Below are positions 8,128-15,672 of a DNA stretch of 64,000 nucleotides, piece by piece. The stretch is from positions 62,001-126,000 of the forward strand of contig NZ_CAMLSE010000001.1 in NCBI RefSeq assembly GCF_946482605.1, in the 5' to 3' direction. Position numbers and translations under genes: made by a program. The notes below the pieces were generated by a model, which had not been told where the DNA came from, ran no database searches, and saw only the letters and a list, made by a program, of their open reading frames with translations. This DNA is from an uncultured Dyadobacter sp. (GTDB lineage: Bacteria; Bacteroidota; Bacteroidia; Cytophagales; Spirosomataceae). The first letter of the stretch is position 1, and each line of letters begins with the position of its first letter.

Positions 8128-10356
8128 TTAACTATCTTTTCCGAAAGAAAGCTCTTGCAATGCAGGCTCTCCGGTTTCGATCAATTGGGACTCGCGGGTT
8201 TCGCGAACGAAATTCAGGAAGTTTTCGGCAGTATTGATAAAATAGCTGGCGAATGCTTCGCTTGGTTCAAATTTGTTAATGCTGAATACCAGTGATTTAA
8301 ACGGTGTCTCAGCCTGATTCTCTACTGCAAATTCAGCGGGGACATTGTATTTGAACTCCTGTCCGAAATGCGTTTCAAAATCGTTGATAATGCCGTACTG
8401 CGTGTTGGTAGTCACGTCTTTCGACATTAAAAGACCTTTCGCGCCGGTGATGAACACGTTGTATGCATGGTAAATCGCATCCGCCCAAACACCCGATTGG
8501 AAAGATTCTTTCGCCAGATTCAGTTTCTCCTGACCTTCGATGATGGTTGTAGCCACAAGGTCGACGAGTACCGAAGCACATTCCCCAACCCCGATTTCGG
8601 TTTTGAACAATTCATCGTGGTCCCAGTCGCGGTAGTCGTCGTCCTGAACGGTTGTCAGGTCCGCAAGGGGTTTCAGCAACTGGAAGAAGTAATTTTTAGT
8701 CTGGCGCAGATAGTATTGATTGAAATACTCACCGTCCATAGCATTTGCTTCGAAATCATTGAAAAGCAGGCGCAACACTTCCGGTCCGCGTTTGGTAGGG
8801 ACCTTGATCACCTTATCGCCGATCAGACCAATGCCATCGCCGGAGAAACCGCCGCCGAGCAACACTTGCAATGCAGGCAGAACCAGCTTACCATTCTTGA
8901 TCGAGCTGCCGTGGAAACCGATGTTGGCCGCATTGTGCTGGCCGCAACCGTTCATACAGCCGCTGATCTTGATCTTAATGTCCTGATTATAAATCATTTC
9001 TGGGAACTCGTCGCGCATTACGTCTTCGAGTACGCGAGTGATTCCGTAGCTGCTGGAAATCGCAAGGTTACAGGTATCGGTTCCAGGGCAGGTGGTAATG
9101 TCCATCGTGCTGTCGAAACCTGGTGCTGCAAGGCCCAGTTTCGCGAGTTCATGGTAAATAGCTACCAAATCTTCGCCTTTCACGAAACGCAGGATATAAC
9201 CCTGGTTTACGGTCACACGAATATCGTCAGCAGCATATTGGCGAACTACATCAGCCAGACTACGAGCAATGTCGGAGCTCATATCACCCAGCAACACGCG
9301 CAGCTGCACGGCATACCAGCCTTTTTGTTTTTGTTCAAATGTGTTGGTACGCAGCCATTTAGTGAAAATATCCAGCTTGTCGGCATCGATGCTTTCAGCA
9401 GCAATTTTCAGGATTTCCGCTTCGGACAATGCGGGACGTGGCGCGTGATTGATCGCCTCATACTCATTAGTTCCAAAAAGGTCTTCCGGAATCTGGAACG
9501 ATTTGTTTCTAACCGCTTTGCGCTCTTCCTCCACTTTCTCCATCATGCCTTCGAGGCCGAGGTCATTGAGAAGGAACTTCATACGCGCTTTATGACGACG
9601 TACGCGCTCGCCGTAACGGTCGAATACGCGAAGCATTGCCTCGATAAAAGGAATTATCTTGTCTTCTTCGAGGAATTCAAATGCAGTTTGTGCCGAGAAA
9701 GGCTGGGCGCCAAGCCCACCGCCGATCAGTACTTTGAAGCCGCGAACGGTTTCACCCGCTTCGTTCTGACCCATTTTGGCGATCAGACCCACGTCGTGAA
9801 TGAATGCCAATGCGGAGTCTTTCTCAGAAGAAGAAACGGCAATTTTAAACTTCCGGCCCATATCCTGGTTGATCGGGTTGCGGAGGAAATAGGTGAAGAT
9901 CGAATGGGTGATCGGCGTCACGTCGAACGGCTCATCCGGATCGATACCCGCGACAGACGATGCTGTAACGTTACGAATGGTATTACCACAAGCTTCTTTC
10001 AAAGTAATGCCGGCATCTTCCAGATCAGCCCACAATTGGGGAGAATCTGCCAATTTTACAAAGTGCAGCTGGATATCCTGGCGCGTGGTTGCATGCAGGT
10101 TACCCGTCGCAAATTTGTCGGAAGTATCTGCAATACGGACCAGCTGATCGGCTGTAATGCGGCCGTAAGGCAATTTGATACGAATCATCTGCACGCCAGG
10201 CTGGCGCTGACCATACACACCGCGTGTCAGACGGAATTTACGGAAAGCCTCTTCCGGAGTTTCGCCGGAGTAGAATCCACCGATTTTTTGTTGCAGGTCA
10301 ATGATATCGCGCTTCGCAACGGCGGATACTTTGTCAGAAATGATTAAATCGCTCAT
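8128..10356 (-). CDS. Siroheme sulfite/nitrite reductase with C-terminal HEPN-like domain
   Basis: This 742-residue single-chain hemoprotein should reduce sulfite to sulfide with six electrons, probably from ferredoxin. Residues 1-600 hold the two ferredoxin-like repeats and the siroheme/4Fe-4S site; the four cluster cysteines are C423 and C429 (CPGTDTC) and C467 and C471 (CMNGC). The siroheme-binding arginine/lysine region is seen around TGNLHATTRQDIQLH (85-98). Beyond the usual end of the family, residues about 605-720 form an all-helical segment (EKLNLAKESFQSGVWADAIYHAYNVFITGAKGLL) resembling a HEPN domain. The setting (cobA, cysN, cysD, cysH) favours sulfite over nitrite. Hairpin repeats lie on both sides of the gene. 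Confidence 0.92.
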   Translation of the reverse strand: MSDLIISDKVSAVAKRDIIDLQQKIGGFYSGETPEEAFRKFRLTRGVYGQRQPGVQMIRIKLPYGRITADQLVRIADTSDKFATGNLHATTRQDIQLHFVKLADSPQLWADLEDAGITLKEACGNTIRNVTASSVAGIDPDEPFDVTPITHSIFTYFLRNPINQDMGRKFKIAVSSSEKDSALAFIHDVGLIAKMGQNEAGETVRGFKVLIGGGLGAQPFSAQTAFEFLEEDKIIPFIEAMLRVFDRYGERVRRHKARMKFLLNDLGLEGMMEKVEEERKAVRNKSFQIPEDLFGTNEYEAINHAPRPALSEAEILKIAAESIDADKLDIFTKWLRTNTFEQKQKGWYAVQLRVLLGDMSSDIARSLADVVRQYAADDIRVTVNQGYILRFVKGEDLVAIYHELAKLGLAAPGFDSTMDITTCPGTDTCNLAISSSYGITRVLEDVMRDEFPEMIYNQDIKIKISGCMNGCGQHNAANIGFHGSSIKNGKLVLPALQVLLGGGFSGDGIGLIGDKVIKVPTKRGPEVLRLLFNDFEANAMDGEYFNQYYLRQTKNYFFQLLKPLADLTTVQDDDYRDWDHDELFKTEIGVGECASVLVDLVATTIIEGQEKLNLAKESFQSGVWADAIYHAYNVFITGAKGLLMSKDVTTNTQYGIINDFETHFGQEFKYNVPAEFAVENQAETPFKSLVFSINKFEPSEAFASYFINTAENFLNFVRETRESQLIETGEPALQELSFGKDS

Positions 10357-10419
10357 GATGATATTCTAATCGTCTATCGGGATAGTATATTTTTATTCAA
10401 TAGTGCGGTGGCGTTGTCC

Positions 10420-10470
10420 CTTCGACTTCGCTCAGGGTGACAAAGCATGTCAGGCTGAGCGGAGTCGAAG
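10420..10470. repeat. 51-bp dispersed-type palindromic repeat
   Basis: CTTCGACTTCGCTCAG at 10420-10435 pairs with CTGAGCGGAGTCGAAG at 10455-10470 with one wobble, and TGACA (10438-10442) pairs with TGTCA (10448-10452), leaving a 5-nt loop. Very similar palindromes are, from memory, scattered between genes in many bacterial genomes. Here it lies between cysN and the sulfite reductase gene and may form a stable mRNA hairpin. Confidence 0.8.
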
Positions 10471-10478
10471 CCCCAACA

Positions 10479-11723
10479 TTACTCGATCATACAAGCCCCA
10501 ACCGTCACATTGGACGTTTCGTCGATCAGGATCGCTGCGCCGTTTGCGCGGTTTTGCTGATAGGGGTCGTATGCGATGGGCTGGGCCGTCCTGAGCACGA
10601 TTCTTGCTACGTCGTTCAGTTTCAGGGCCTCTACCTCATCCAATTTTTCATAAGAGTTGATGTCGATCTGATACTCAATGCCACGGATTGAGCAGCGTGA
10701 ACGCGCTGTACCGTGCTGCAAAACGTATTTGTTGCCTGGTTTCAACGTCTTCTTGTCATCCATCCAGCACACCAGCGCTTCGATATCCTGGCTTACGATC
10801 GGCGAGTTGTTAACCGAAACAATAGTATCGCCGCGGCTGATATCGATATCGTCTTCCAGTAATATCGTTACAGACTCAAGAACAGATGCCTCCGGTATTT
10901 CGTTTCCGCCAAACTCGATTTTAGCGATTTTAGACTCTCTTTCAGAAGGCAATACCTTAATAGCATCCCCTTTTTTGAAAGTACCGCTCTGAACACGTCC
11001 TGCGTAGCCACGATAGTCATGCAGATCATCAGTTTGAGGGCGGATCACATATTGTACCGCGAAACGGCCGTCTTCCTGGTTCTGGTCTTTCAGTACATTT
11101 ACATTTTCGAGTACCGAAAGCAATGTTTCACCAGTATACCAGCTCATGCTTTCCGAACGGTCGACGATATTGTCGCCATTCAAAGCGCTCACCGGAATAA
11201 TGGTCAGGTCCCTGATCGAAAGCTTCTCCGCCAATTCTTTGTAGCTTTTGGCGATTTCCAGGAATGCATCTTCCGAGTTGCCTACCAAATCCATTTTGTT
11301 CACTGCCACGATCACGTGGGGGATACCCAGCATGGAAGCGATCAGTGAGTGACGGCGGGTTTGTTCAACCACACCATGACGTGCATCCACCAGGATAATG
11401 GCCAGGTCCGCATTGGAAGCTCCCGTCACCATGTTGCGGGTGTACTGAATGTGCCCCGGCGCATCGATGCTGATAAACTTGCGATTCGGCGTCTGGAAAT
11501 ATTTGTACGCTACATCGATGGTAATACCCTGTTCGCGCTCCGAACGAAGACCGTCCGTCAGCAACGCAAGGTCAATTTCACCGGCATTACGAGTTTTGCT
11601 GGCGCGCTCGATGGCTTCCATCTGATCGGCCAGGATATTTTTTGTATCGTAAAGCAAGCGTCCGATCAGGGTGCTTTTACCGTCGTCTACGGAGCCTGCT
11701 GTAATGAATCTTAATAAGTCCAC
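10479..11723 (-). CDS. cysN: Sulfate adenylyltransferase large subunit (GTPase)
   Basis: With CysD this GTPase makes adenosine 5'-phosphosulfate (APS) from sulfate and ATP. The Walker A loop GSVDDGKST, the switch segment DAPGHIQYTRNMVTGASNAD and the NKMD box are all present, followed by EF-Tu-like beta domains. I place the start at the GTG at 11723, giving 414 residues beginning with the family's usual MDLLRFITAG. An in-frame ATG at 11840 would add 39 residues, but these are encoded by an intergenic octamer repeat and are not conserved-looking. There is no fused APS kinase domain and no cysC nearby, which fits direct APS reduction by the iron-sulfur reductase downstream. Confidence 0.93.
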   Translation of the reverse strand: MDLLRFITAGSVDDGKSTLIGRLLYDTKNILADQMEAIERASKTRNAGEIDLALLTDGLRSEREQGITIDVAYKYFQTPNRKFISIDAPGHIQYTRNMVTGASNADLAIILVDARHGVVEQTRRHSLIASMLGIPHVIVAVNKMDLVGNSEDAFLEIAKSYKELAEKLSIRDLTIIPVSALNGDNIVDRSESMSWYTGETLLSVLENVNVLKDQNQEDGRFAVQYVIRPQTDDLHDYRGYAGRVQSGTFKKGDAIKVLPSERESKIAKIEFGGNEIPEASVLESVTILLEDDIDISRGDTIVSVNNSPIVSQDIEALVCWMDDKKTLKPGNKYVLQHGTARSRCSIRGIEYQIDINSYEKLDEVEALKLNDVARIVLRTAQPIAYDPYQQNRANGAAILIDETSNVTVGACMIE

Positions 11724-11734
11724 TGTTGTAATTT

Positions 11735-11794
11735 TGAATGAGTGAATGAGTGAATGAGTAAATTTTGAATGACTGAATGACTGAATGACCGAAT
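11735..11794. repeat. Octamer tandem repeat between cysD and cysN
   Basis: About three copies of GAATGAGT are followed, after AAATTTT, by three copies of GAATGACT or close variants. The run starts only 12 bp upstream of the proposed cysN GTG and fills much of the cysD-cysN gap. On the coding strand it reads as ACTCATTC units. Variation in copy number would change spacing to cysN, or extend a spurious in-frame N-terminus. Confidence 0.75.
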
Positions 11795-11841
11795 AATATT
11801 CTCTCCTTTCTCCGTTCTTCCATTCTCCTTCCTCCCACAAC

Positions 11842-12795
11842 TCAAAAATATCCGCCCTTCTTCCGATCTTCCATCGCCGCTTCCGTCTGCTGGTCGTCGA
11901 TGCGGGTTTCGCCGCGTTCGCTGATTCTTGAAATCGTTATTTCAGCGATTACTTCGTCCAGGGTGGCTGCTGCGGATTCTACTGCTGCGGTACAGGTCAT
12001 ATCGCCCACGGTACGGAAACGCACCTGGCGGGTTACGATCTGGTCTTCCGGATCGGGCTCGATGACCGGCGTGTTGTTCAGCAGTTTGCCGTCGCGGAGG
12101 ATCAACTCGCGCTCATGTGCGAAGTAGATCGAAGGCAACTCTATTCCTTCTCTTTTCAGGTAAGCCCAAACATCCAGTTCGGTCCAGTTCGAGATCGGGA
12201 ACACGCGTACGTTTTCACCTTTCTGAATGCGGCCATTGAACAAATTCCAAAGCTCGGGGCGCTGGCGTTTCGGGTCCCACTGACCAAACTCGTCGCGAAA
12301 CGAGAAGATACGCTCTTTGGCGCGTGCCTTTTCTTCGTCGCGGCGTGCGCCGCCAATACATGCGTCAAATTCAAATTCTTCGATGGTATCCAGCAACGTG
12401 AAAGTCTGCAACCAGTTACGGCTTGCATTTTTGCCGGTTTGCTCCTTCAACCCTTTCGCTTTGATGGTATCCTCCACATAGCGAACGATCAGTTTCGCAT
12501 TGATTTGTTCGGCCAGCTCGTCGCGGTACTCGATCGCCTCGATGAAGTTATGACCGGTATCGACGTGCACCAGCGGGAAGGGGATTTTACCGGGGGCAAA
12601 TGCTTTTCTAGCCAAATGAACCAATGTGATCGAATCCTTACCTCCTGAAAACAACAGGGCAGGGCGCTCAAACTGGCCGGCTACTTCACGCATAATGTAA
12701 ATGGCCTCTGCTTCCAGCTGATCCAGATAATCCGGAGCGCTGCGTTCACTAATCTCCCGTTGGATGTCGGAGGCCTCGTTCACTGAAATTGACAT
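11842..12795 (-). CDS. cysD: Sulfate adenylyltransferase small subunit
   Basis: This 317-residue subunit carries the ATP-pyrophosphatase (PP-loop) active site and condenses ATP with sulfate to APS, driven by GTP hydrolysis in CysN. The PP-loop motif is ALLFSGGKDSITLVHLARKAF. Other family marks are VDTGHNFIEAIEYRDELA, the basic segment CIGGARRDEEKARAKERIFSFRDE and the C-terminal segment ending RKKGGYF, which is characteristic of CysD. The length is usual. It lies directly upstream of cysN, from which an octamer repeat separates it, and downstream of cysH, from which a heptamer hairpin separates it. Confidence 0.95.
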   Translation of the reverse strand: MSISVNEASDIQREISERSAPDYLDQLEAEAIYIMREVAGQFERPALLFSGGKDSITLVHLARKAFAPGKIPFPLVHVDTGHNFIEAIEYRDELAEQINAKLIVRYVEDTIKAKGLKEQTGKNASRNWLQTFTLLDTIEEFEFDACIGGARRDEEKARAKERIFSFRDEFGQWDPKRQRPELWNLFNGRIQKGENVRVFPISNWTELDVWAYLKREGIELPSIYFAHERELILRDGKLLNNTPVIEPDPEDQIVTRQVRFRTVGDMTCTAAVESAAATLDEVIAEITISRISERGETRIDDQQTEAAMEDRKKGGYF

Positions 12796-12828
12796 ATTAT
12801 TGGTTATTGATTTTAATGTTAAAAGGGC

Positions 12829-12902
12829 TTTAAGCGCTAGGCTTTAAGCTATAAGCTGTAAGCTAAGACCTAATGCTTATAGCTTACAGCTTATAGCCTA
12901 CG
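12829..12902. repeat. Heptamer-repeat hairpin between cysH and cysD
   Basis: Perfect 15-bp arms, TATAAGCTGTAAGCT at 12850-12864 and its complement at 12881-12895, are made of 7-nt units (AAGCTGT, AAGCTAT). Further imperfect units extend the left arm to about 12829 and the right arm to about 12902, ending just past the cysH stop. The 16-nt loop leaves little doubt that the transcript can fold here. Confidence 0.8.
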
Positions 12903-12903
12903 G

Positions 12904-13605
12904 CTACTTCGCGTGCAACCCACACTCTTTCTTCGACTCGTCCTCCCACCACCATCTTCCGGCGCGGAAATCCTCGCCTTCCTGGATCGCACGTGTACAA
13001 GGTGCGCAGCCGATGCTTACGAAGCCTTTGTCGTGCAATGGGTTATAAGGAATACCATTTGATTTTACGTATTGCTTCACTTCTTCGAAAGACCAATGCA
13101 AGATCGGGTGGAACTTGAAAAGCTGGTGTGCCTCGTCCCATTCGAGCCTCGGCATATCATGACGGTTCCCCGACTGTTCTGCCCGGATACCCGTCACCCA
13201 GATAACCGCGCCCTTAAGGGCACGGTTAAGCGGCTCCACCTTGCGGATGAAACAGCATTCCTTGCGGTTTTCGATCGATTCGTAGAAACTTAGCGGGCCT
13301 TTCGTGCTCACCATATTCTCTACGGCCTCCGTTTGCGGGTAATACACCTTTATTTTGGTGTCGTAGCGGTTATTGGTCTTCTGCAAAGTCATATAAGTCT
13401 CCGCGAAAAGCCGCCCGGTATCCAATGTAAAGATCCCGATATTGATATTATTCTTTAAAATAAGGTCGCTGATCACCTGGTCTTCGTATCCAAGACTGGT
13501 TGAAAAAACGACTTCCCCGGGAAAAAGATCCGCCAGAATCGCGAGCGATTCGATTTCACTTTTGCCTTCGATGGCGGCGTTTAAAGATGCTAATGTTTCG
13601 TTCAT
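12904..13605 (-). CDS. cysH: APS reductase, iron-sulfur type
   Basis: This 233-residue protein reduces adenylylated sulfate to sulfite using thioredoxin. The PP-loop-like fold has VVFSTSLGYEDQVI and FTLDTGRLFAETY. It carries the four cysteines of the 4Fe-4S class, C117-C118 and C200/C203 (GCAPC), and the catalytic C228 in the C-terminal motif KKECGLHAK. That cysteine pattern predicts use of APS rather than PAPS, consistent with the absence of a cysC kinase gene. The ATG at 13605 overlaps the stop of the upstream DUF3368 toxin-like gene as ATGA, so translation of cysH may depend on that gene. Confidence 0.92.
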   Translation of the reverse strand: MNETLASLNAAIEGKSEIESLAILADLFPGEVVFSTSLGYEDQVISDLILKNNINIGIFTLDTGRLFAETYMTLQKTNNRYDTKIKVYYPQTEAVENMVSTKGPLSFYESIENRKECCFIRKVEPLNRALKGAVIWVTGIRAEQSGNRHDMPRLEWDEAHQLFKFHPILHWSFEEVKQYVKSNGIPYNPLHDKGFVSIGCAPCTRAIQEGEDFRAGRWWWEDESKKECGLHAK

Positions 13606-14066
13606 GGTTGTTCTCCGGCCAATTTGATGGCCTCATTTAATATGCGGTCGCTGATACGGAAATCAGTTTCCAATATTTTTTCAAAAACCGCTTTGGCCGA
13701 TGGTATCTTGTTTTCCGTTTTGGCTTTCACAATCACCCCGATCGTACCGGTCACTTTAATACTCATTTTCGCCGCTGTTTTCCGGGCTTTCAGATCGTCG
13801 AGGATCACCGTGCAGCCCTGCGTTTCAAATGCAAGGGTCAATGCAGATGCTTCTCCGAGATCCAGTATTTCCTCGAACAGCGATTGCAGGGTTTTGTTTT
13901 CAACTTCCTTGACTTCGATCCACTCAGGCAGATCACCGCCGAATTCCCCTGCAATTTCTTTTGTGACAAAAACCTGCTTGTAAACACTTCTCAGAATTTC
14001 TAGCTCTTCGATTTTGGCTAACAAAATCAGACAACTGGAATCCGCGATGACAAGCGCATCATGCAT
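13602..14066 (-). CDS. DUF3368 family PIN-like toxin
   Basis: This protein of about 154 residues belongs to the DUF3368 group of PIN-fold proteins, usually the toxin half of a module with a UPF0175 protein. Acidic residues expected of PIN nucleases are seen in LVIADSSCLILLAKI near the start, in the central LDLGEASALTLAFE and in CTVILDDLKARK. I choose the ATG at 14066, which overlaps the antitoxin stop by 8 nt. A GTG at 14078 would add four residues. Its own stop overlaps the start of cysH by 4 nt, placing a toxin-antitoxin unit inside the sulfate assimilation operon. Nuclease activity is inferred from the family. Confidence 0.8.
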   Translation of the reverse strand: MHDALVIADSSCLILLAKIEELEILRSVYKQVFVTKEIAGEFGGDLPEWIEVKEVENKTLQSLFEEILDLGEASALTLAFETQGCTVILDDLKARKTAAKMSIKVTGTIGVIVKAKTENKIPSAKAVFEKILETDFRISDRILNEAIKLAGEQP

Positions 14067-14286
14067 TGGCAATGTCACTTTTTAAATCTTCTATCGAGCC
14101 GCCGAAAAGGGAAAACCCAAACCTCCCCATGATCTCGATAAAGGCCCTTTTACTAATGCCGACAATCTCCGCAGCCTGACCAACGCTCACCTTACCGCGC
14201 TCATAAAGCTGACCGGCCAGAAGCATTTTGATTTCAAATTCTTCTGAATCCAGGGACTCCGGTAAGTTGATGGTCAACGCTTTCAT
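14059..14286 (-). CDS. UPF0175 family antitoxin-like protein
   Basis: This 75-residue protein matches the UPF0175 family: it opens with a beta strand (MKALTINLPESLD) and continues with a helical DNA-binding-like segment, ERGKVSVGQAAEIVGISKRAFIEIMGRFG, then a short C-terminal tail that probably contacts the toxin. Such proteins usually precede a DUF3368 gene and neutralise and repress the module, as here with an 8-nt overlap. It begins 26 nt after metZ's stop codon on the same strand, so the pair may be expressed from metZ transcription as well as from its own promoter. Confidence 0.82.
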   Translation of the reverse strand: MKALTINLPESLDSEEFEIKMLLAGQLYERGKVSVGQAAEIVGISKRAFIEIMGRFGFSLFGGSIEDLKSDIANA

Positions 14287-14312
14287 ATCGACATTATATT
14301 GAACTTTTTATA

Positions 14313-15500
14313 CTACTCCAATATATCACTTTTCACCGACACTTCCACGGCCTGTGTGAAGTCCTCGATGAGGTCCTCAATGTCCTCTAAACCGACCGAA
14401 ATACGGATCAAACCTTCGGTAATGCCCAATGCGGCTTTCTCCTCAGGCTTCAATTTTGCGTGGGTCGTCGTGTTCGGGTTGGTGACGATCGTGCGGGTGT
14501 CGCCCAGGTTGGATGACAGCGATGCGATCTCCAATGCATCCATAAATGCCGCCACGCGTTCGAAACCGCCTTCAAGGTCGATGGTTACGATAGATCCGCC
14601 AGCGCTCATTTGTCGCTTCGCCAGTTCGTATTGCGGATGCGATTCCAGGAACGGGTATTTTACCGATTTAACATCAGGATGTTTGTCCAGTGCAGTAGCC
14701 AATGCCAATGCATTGGAAGCATGCTTCTCCATTCTCAGGTGCAGGGTTTCAAGACTTTTGCTCAGTACCCAGGCGTTGAATGGAGACATAGATGGCCCCG
14801 TCTGGCGGCAGAAGAAGCGCAACTCTTTGATATATTCTTTTTTACCTACCACGATACCACCCAGCACGCGGCCCTGGCCATCCATGAACTTCGTCGCGGA
14901 ATGTAACACGAGGTCGGCGCCGAAATCGGCAGGGGTTTGTAATGCAGGTGAAGCAAAGCAGTTATCTACGTTGAAAATAATGTTGTGTTTCTTGGTAATG
15001 CGGCCGATCATCGCCAGGTCTACCAGGTCGAGTCCCGGATTCGATGGGGTTTCGAGGTAGATCATACGGGTATTGGGCTGTACTGCGGCTTCCCATTCCG
15101 CTTCGCTTGCGTCTGCATCCAGGTAGGTGTGCGTAATGCCCCATTTGGGCAATATTTGCGTGATAATCTGATGCGCAGAACCGAACAATGCCCGGCAAGC
15201 CAGGATATGGTCGCCGCTTTTCAGCAACGCAGCCATACTCGCAAACACCGCCGCCATGCCGGTTGCCGTTGCCACGCCGTCTTCCAGACCTTCCAGCATG
15301 CAAACCTTATCCACAAACTCCTGCACACTCGGGTTCGAAAAGCGGCTGTAAATATTACCTTCTTCGGTTTCCTCAAAAAGTGCTTTTCCCTGCTCGGCGC
15401 TCTCGAATGTGAAGCTGCTGGTCAGAAAAAGGGGAGTCGAATGCTCGCGATACTTGGTTTTACCGGTCTGGGTGCGTATCGCTTTGGTTTGTTTTTTCAT
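14313..15500 (-). CDS. metZ: O-succinylhomoserine/O-acetylhomoserine sulfhydrylase-like enzyme
   Basis: This 395-residue PLP enzyme of the Cys/Met metabolism family probably joins sulfide to an activated homoserine to make homocysteine, directly using the product of the sulfite reductase encoded nearby. The PLP lysine is K204 in VLHSATKFMDGQG. Other family marks are YSRFSNPSVQEF, ATATGMAAVFASM and the MIYLETPSNPGLDLVDL strand. The N-terminus QTGKTKYREHSTPLFLTSSFTF is typical of MetZ, but cystathionine gamma-synthase or lyase activity cannot be ruled out by eye. It lies between the TauE-like exporter and the toxin-antitoxin pair on the same strand. Confidence 0.85.
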   Translation of the reverse strand: MKKQTKAIRTQTGKTKYREHSTPLFLTSSFTFESAEQGKALFEETEEGNIYSRFSNPSVQEFVDKVCMLEGLEDGVATATGMAAVFASMAALLKSGDHILACRALFGSAHQIITQILPKWGITHTYLDADASEAEWEAAVQPNTRMIYLETPSNPGLDLVDLAMIGRITKKHNIIFNVDNCFASPALQTPADFGADLVLHSATKFMDGQGRVLGGIVVGKKEYIKELRFFCRQTGPSMSPFNAWVLSKSLETLHLRMEKHASNALALATALDKHPDVKSVKYPFLESHPQYELAKRQMSAGGSIVTIDLEGGFERVAAFMDALEIASLSSNLGDTRTIVTNPNTTTHAKLKPEEKAALGITEGLIRISVGLEDIEDLIEDFTQAVEVSVKSDILE

Positions 15501-15510
15501 AAATGGTAGT

Positions 15511-15672
15511 AGGCTTTAAGCTGTAAGTTATAAGCTTTAGGCTTAAAGTTTTTTTTGTTAATCTATTGTTAATCAAATTAATATCACTCAATAACTCTGG
15601 TTTGAATCCTTTCTGCATACAGCCTATTGCTTAAAGCTTATAGCCTAAAACTTTAAGCCCACCGCTTACAGC
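15511..15672. repeat. Heptamer-repeat inverted element between tauE-like gene and metZ
   Basis: The left arm (15511-15550) consists of 7-nt units such as AGGCTTT, AAGCTGT and AAGCTTT. A right arm of complementary units (15621-15672) lies after a 70-nt AT-rich spacer. The right arm runs into the end of the TauE-like gene and supplies its stop codon (CTGTAAGC), suggesting that the repeat was inserted at or grew into the coding end. Confidence 0.7.

Noticed and set aside
8467..10347. 626-codon frame on the plus strand opposite sulfite reductase
   Set aside because: It is the mirror of a well-supported gene with all catalytic motifs. Its translation shows no domain and the composition of a shadow frame.
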